Assembly (NCBI GenBank): GCA_002011235.1
Contig: MTMO01000039.1
Coordinates: forward strand, 1 to 55,997
DNA: 55,997 nt
Origin: Archaeoglobus sp. JdFR-27
Lineage (GTDB): Archaea; Halobacteriota; Archaeoglobi; Archaeoglobales; Archaeoglobaceae
Direction of reading: 5' to 3'
A model generated the notes under the pieces. It searched no databases, was not told the origin of the DNA, and saw only the letters and a program-made list of their open reading frames with translations. Shown piece after piece: positions 53,074 through 55,997 of this stretch. Both the position numbers and the translations under genes were made by a program. Each line of letters starts with the position of its first letter. The stretch's first letter is position 1.

Positions 53074-53117
53074 AAACGAAAGGAGCGAAAAATAAATAGA
53101 AAATTGAAAATAAAAAG

Positions 53118-53741
53118 ATGAAAGGGATGTTTATGCTTCAAAACTCAAAACCTGAGAGGATCTACCTTGGCGGAGAGGCTGAGGTTAGAATCTATTCGGA
53201 TTTCGTTGAAAAGATAAGAAAAAAGAAAAATTACAGGGTTAGCGATCTCGATAAAATTTTGCGAGAAAGCAGAACCAGAACCGAAGCAAGAATAATCTCC
53301 GCTGCGAGAAGGAATGGAGTACCTACCCCAATCATCTTTGACGTACAAGGTGAGAAGATAGTTATGGAGAGAATAAAAGGTGAGCCTTTAAGGGAGATAA
53401 TGAATACAGAACTAAGCAGAAAGCTTGGTGAGCTTGTTGCAAAACTCCATGAAGCAAGAATCATCCACGGAGACATAACACCGATGAATTTAATCTATTC
53501 AAAGGGGATGATCTTTTTTATTGACTTTGGCCTCTCATTTTATGACGAAAGAATCGAATCAAAAGGTGTTGATCTCCACATCTACTTCGAATCTCTCAAA
53601 GCCTATTTCGATAACTGGGAGGAACTGAAAGAAGCTTTTATTTCAGGATACAAGAGTTATGAGAAAGGTGGTGAGGTTTTGAAAAGGGCTGAGGAGATAG
53701 ATGCAAGAGGCAGATACGTTGAGAGGAGGATGAGGGATTAA
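53118..53741 (+). CDS. bud32: KEOPS subunit Bud32 (atypical kinase/ATPase)
   Basis: 207 residues. RIO-like small kinase: IYLGGEAEVRIY, basic RVSDLDKILRESRTRTEARI, hinge VMERIKGEPL, catalytic IIHGDITPMNLIY and metal site FIDFGLSF. It binds Kae1 and supports t6A synthesis with its ATPase activity. The ATG at 53118 is used; 53133 would drop five residues. Confidence 0.95.
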   Translation: MKGMFMLQNSKPERIYLGGEAEVRIYSDFVEKIRKKKNYRVSDLDKILRESRTRTEARIISAARRNGVPTPIIFDVQGEKIVMERIKGEPLREIMNTELSRKLGELVAKLHEARIIHGDITPMNLIYSKGMIFFIDFGLSFYDERIESKGVDLHIYFESLKAYFDNWEELKEAFISGYKSYEKGGEVLKRAEEIDARGRYVERRMRD

Positions 53742-53792
53742 GGTTGAATATTGACTTTTTTATATGAGCTAAGTTAGTTTTATTTGGTCAAT

Positions 53793-54143
53793 TTACTCTG
53801 ATTCTTTACCCTTAATTCCTTTGTTCAATGATTTTTCAACCTTTTCAGCAATTTTTTCAATTTGTTTTTCAATACTAAAATACTGCTCTAAAAGTGCTTT
53901 ACCTAATGGAGTTAAGGTCGTTCCGCCCCCAGACTTTCCTCCTCTCTCTTTCTCAACAACTTTCCCGATTCTACTCTCCATTTTCTCCAGATAGTTCCAC
54001 ACGAATCTGTATGACATTCCTAGGGATTGTGCTGCCCCCATTATAGAGCCGGATTCTTCGATGGCTTTAAGTATGTCAGCCCCACCCCTTCCTAAAATGG
54101 GTATTCCATCTTTTTCAAACCAAAATTTGTATTTCAATTTCAT
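53793..54143 (-). CDS. ModE-like winged-helix regulator (DNA-binding domain only)
   Basis: 116 residues. KFWFEKDGIPILGRGGADIL then SGSIMGAAQSLGMSYRFVWN and ERGGKSGGGTTLTPLG match the ModE N-terminal domain (LysR-type wHTH) that controls molybdate/tungstate uptake and molybdoenzymes. The C-terminal metal-binding MOP domains are absent, as in many archaeal versions. It starts five bases after the stop of a ruined molybdate/tungstate ABC ATPase gene. Confidence 0.9.
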   Translation of the reverse strand: MKLKYKFWFEKDGIPILGRGGADILKAIEESGSIMGAAQSLGMSYRFVWNYLEKMESRIGKVVEKERGGKSGGGTTLTPLGKALLEQYFSIEKQIEKIAEKVEKSLNKGIKGKESE

Positions 54144-54148
54144 ATTTG

Positions 54149-54448
54149 TTACCTCAACAGATTGTTCATTTTTTCAAACAAATCTTTTACCCCTACAAAT
54201 TCTGCCACCCTTTTATCTCTGACTGAGAAAAGATCTTTCACCTTTTCGACATTCATGAATTTCTATCGTTAAGTATTATTCTGCCACTATCAGGTAGAAT
54301 TATATATAATCTCGAGGAGAACACTCTTCCGGTTGGGCCAAGAAGGACAAAGTACTCTTTATCGATCTCAATGTGAATCTGTCTAAACTAAATTTGCCGA
54401 ATTTTTTGAGGTATCTTATCCTTATATTTATAATTCAAGAATGTTCAT
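54149..54448 (-). pseudogene. Remnant of a molybdate/tungstate-type ABC ATPase (WtpC/ModC)
   Basis: About 300 bases instead of ~1 kb. Reading across shifts gives MNILEL, then YLKKFGKFSLDRFTL, EIDKEYFVLLGPTG (Walker A region, then broken), LPDSGRIILNDRN (start of the post-Walker A segment), a jump, and the C-terminal VEKVKDLFSVRDKRVAEFVG then VKDLFEKMNNLLR-stop. There is a one-base loss near 54371 and a stop near 54255; everything from the Q-loop to the H-loop is gone. FVGVKDLFE near the end and the adjacent ModE gene suggest the molybdate/tungstate family. Confidence 0.75.
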
Positions 54449-54791
54449 CTTTCTGTCTCTCTTAGAGAATCTCAGAGAAGAACTCTCGGGAATATGAATA
54501 TGGTGCAGAACAAAAAATCAGAATGACTGCACATTGGCTTGTTTGAATCTGAAGTTAGAGTTAAGATGTTGCACAGAATTAGGCTTAGAATTATGCTTAA
54601 AGTTGGTATTCACCCACCGTCGTATCACCTTTATGCACCGCTGTACAACGTATTTAAGTTACTATTTTTGGAGGTTTAAGTGGTATTTGAGGGGTATTTA
54701 AGGGGTTTTAAGGGGCATTTTACGGAAGAGATCCTAGAATACTTGGTTAAGCCTTTTAACCGGTTAACCAAGAGAATCCTCAAGTTTTAAA
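54449..54791. other. Gene-free stretch between the ABC remnant and the DsbA-like gene
   Basis: I find no convincing gene on either strand. It may hold further decayed transporter sequence, but the minus-strand frames before the ATPase remnant do not resemble a permease. Visible structure: G-rich near-repeats (TTTAAGGGG-type, about 54679-54720) and the inverted repeat at 54742-54772. CGTCGTAT and GTACAACGTAT near 54610-54651 recall a regulator site for a lost operon, but this is weak. Confidence 0.5.
54742..54772 (-). terminator. Inverted repeat after the DsbA-like gene
   Basis: CTTGGTTAA (54742-54750) pairs with TTAACCAAG (54764-54772), nine perfect bases around a 13-base loop that itself contains TTAACC/GGTTAA. 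It lies about 20 bases beyond the stop of the minus-strand gene. A terminator-like or mRNA-stabilising hairpin is possible; it could also be a protein site. Confidence 0.35.
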
Positions 54792-55742
54792 TCAAGAACC
54801 CTTAAGTTCTTCGTCGATTATCTGGTAAAAAGTCTCCACCGGCTGTGCTCCAACAACCTTTATTCCATTTATGAAAATCGTTGGTGTTCCTGTTACACCT
54901 GCTTTTATACCGGCGAGATAATCGTTCTGAATCTCTTCTTCGTATTTATCTGAGTCCAAACATCCTTTGAAGTCATTCATGTTGAGGTTCAACTCTTCAG
55001 CATAGGTGTAAAGTTTTGATTCAACTAATGTGAGGTTTGATTTGACCCACTCACTCTGTCTTTCAAAGAGAATTCTGTGATATTCCCAGTATTTCCCTTG
55101 GTCTCCAGCACAATTCGCTGCTTTTGCTGCAAGCATAGATATGTTGCCGTGAACAGGAAAATCTCTGTAAACGAACTTAATACTATCTCCATACTTTTCC
55201 AGTATTTGTGGTAGAATCTGGGTCTCGAATTTAGCACAATACGGACATGTAAAGTCAGAGAATTCGATTATTGTGACTTTTGCATTTTCACCGCCCAAAG
55301 ATGGATCATCATCTTGGCTAACCTCCGTTCTTGGTACTTCAGGTTTTTTACTTATGTCGACTGACTGAAGGATTAGCGTCTTTCCATCTTTGGTGAGATA
55401 AACATCAGACTCTCCAACAACCTGATCGCTCCTTTTAAATTCTAGAGAAAGTTTGTAGAGGTTTTCACCATAAACTGACACGTTAACCAAACTGGCTTTA
55501 ATTCCAGGTTGAAGAAGATACTTATTGATGTACTCAACGGAGTTGCTTATGAGGCTTTGGTTGATGGATTGATCTGATTGAGGCTGAGTCGGAGTCGGCT
55601 GGGTTGCTGTAGGTGCTGTAGGTGCTGTAGGTGCAGGCTCACAAATCTGAACCTTGGCAGAATAGCCATAGAAATAGCCAGAGGCTAAACCTATTCCAAT
55701 GCCTACGATCAGCCCTAGAATCAGAAGATGTTCTTTTTTCAT
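54792..55742 (-). CDS. Secreted/anchored DsbA-like thioredoxin-fold protein
   Basis: 316 residues from the ATG at 55742, with a TTTTTAAATC box about 25 bases upstream; the frame runs 16 codons further to 55790. An N-terminal membrane anchor (LLILGLIVGIGIGLASGYFY) is followed by a Thr/Pro/Gln linker partly encoded by a 9-base repeat (APTAPTAPTA), a ~60-residue domain, and a DsbA/DsbG-like domain with FSDFTCPYCAKFE (CPYC) and TGTPTIFING (cis-Pro). It probably forms or isomerises disulfides outside the cell. Confidence 0.92.
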   Translation of the reverse strand: MKKEHLLILGLIVGIGIGLASGYFYGYSAKVQICEPAPTAPTAPTATQPTPTQPQSDQSINQSLISNSVEYINKYLLQPGIKASLVNVSVYGENLYKLSLEFKRSDQVVGESDVYLTKDGKTLILQSVDISKKPEVPRTEVSQDDDPSLGGENAKVTIIEFSDFTCPYCAKFETQILPQILEKYGDSIKFVYRDFPVHGNISMLAAKAANCAGDQGKYWEYHRILFERQSEWVKSNLTLVESKLYTYAEELNLNMNDFKGCLDSDKYEEEIQNDYLAGIKAGVTGTPTIFINGIKVVGAQPVETFYQIIDEELKGS

Positions 55743-55829
55743 GAAGGCCGATGCGTCGGGAGATTTAAAAACCTTCCTGAAGTAAATCAAAAACCACGAA
55801 TTCGCTCTAAAAATTAAAATTTTACAAAT

Positions 55830-55997
55830 TCAAAATGTAAAAAGAAGTCCCAGTCCGTAAAAGAAAGCTCCGAGGATGACAAGCGCAATCAGGATGTTTA
55901 TGGCTCTCGTATTTCTTGCTCCGAATTCCGTGTCGAGCAGAATAGCCCTTAAACCGTTAAAAGCATGGAAGGTGACGAAAGCTAAAAGCAGACCGTA
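55830..55997 (-). CDS. sdhC: Succinate dehydrogenase/fumarate reductase membrane subunit, C-terminal fragment
   Basis: Last 55 residues; the gene continues past the right edge. VTFHAFNGLRAILLDTEF is the conserved stretch of the cytochrome b membrane subunit, with a histidine that may bind heme, followed by a final membrane helix NILIALVILGAFFYGLG. It anchors the flavoprotein/iron-sulfur subunits and handles the quinone. Subunit C versus D cannot be decided from the fragment. Confidence 0.85.
   Translation of the reverse strand, partial: YGLLLAFVTFHAFNGLRAILLDTEFGARNTRAINILIALVILGAFFYGLGLLFTF

Noticed and set aside
54449-54530. Possible end of a WtpB/ModB permease before the ATPase remnant (a frame ending RETER with an ATGA overlap)
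   Set aside because: No membrane helix or permease motif is visible in any frame, and the frame contains a stop.
1-55997. CRISPR arrays, tRNA and rRNA genes
   Set aside because: The repeats found are short tandem units without spacers, and no cloverleaf-like segment or rRNA signature was recognised by eye; a covariance-model scan would settle the RNAs.

Overview
The window looks like chromosomal DNA from a hyperthermophilic euryarchaeon of the order Archaeoglobales; I cannot fix the genus. Archaeal markers include an archaellin, CheF, DP1 of DNA polymerase D, an XPB-Bax1 pair, GatE, Rpo7/Spt4, eL/eS-type ribosomal proteins, Kae1/Bud32, a CTP-dependent riboflavin kinase and a GTP-dependent dephospho-CoA kinase. 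Ftr (tetrahydromethanopterin C1 pathway), an acyl-CoA synthetase, APS kinase, a TauE-type exporter and a DVU0298-family protein fit the Archaeoglobales lifestyle. No rRNA, tRNA or CRISPR array was seen.

Layout. 1-6.7 kb: start of an archaellin gene, a divergent ABC-2 exporter whose first permease carries a C-terminal PrsW-like protease domain, cheF, a DUF192 gene, a winged-helix regulator and a decayed IS481-like insertion. 6.7-18.8 kb: thioredoxin, a signal peptidase/split LysO operon, DP1, MoaC, a GlcD-type flavoprotein, XPB and Bax1, a DVU0298 protein, PepQ, TauE and methionine aminopeptidase. 18.8-22.3 kb: a tubulin/FtsZ-like protein without its GTP-binding signature, a NUDIX hydrolase, a site-2 protease and the small subunit of phosphomevalonate dehydratase. 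22.3-26.6 kb: a tight run of RHH regulator, DHH phosphoesterase, type I phosphodiesterase, APS kinase and a broken, N-terminally truncated AglB oligosaccharyltransferase. 26.6-34.9 kb: uL16, an unknown protein, riboflavin genes, a 30-residue membrane peptide, acyl-CoA synthetase, Ftr, a four-cysteine 52-residue protein and RtcA.

34.9-42.5 kb holds a MacB-like exporter with an extracytoplasmic partner and, divergently, a four-gene cassette: MoxR ATPase with a cysteine cluster, VWA protein and two tandem paralogous GXGXG beta-helix proteins, the first frameshifted. This cassette is the best candidate for an undescribed system. 42.6-48 kb: an AIM24-like protein, an operon of NSUN-type RNA methyltransferase/PUA/ACT proteins and a NitT/TauT-type ABC importer. 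48-53.7 kb: gatE and the block rpo7-spt4-dephospho-CoA kinase-eS24-eS31-kae1-bud32. The right end has a ModE-like regulator directly downstream of the wreck of a molybdate/tungstate ABC ATPase gene, a DsbA-like secreted thioredoxin and the C-terminus of a succinate dehydrogenase membrane subunit.

Two themes cross the window. Short tandem repeats are frequent: units inside genes are 9 or 12 bp and keep frame, while intergenic units are 10 bp. Gene decay is also common (transposase, AglB, ABC ATPase, one GXGXG gene). Many starts lack a Shine-Dalgarno sequence and lie about 25 bp after a TATA-like box, suggesting leaderless transcripts. Several reading frames were therefore trimmed to an internal ATG where family alignment, RBS or TATA spacing supported it.
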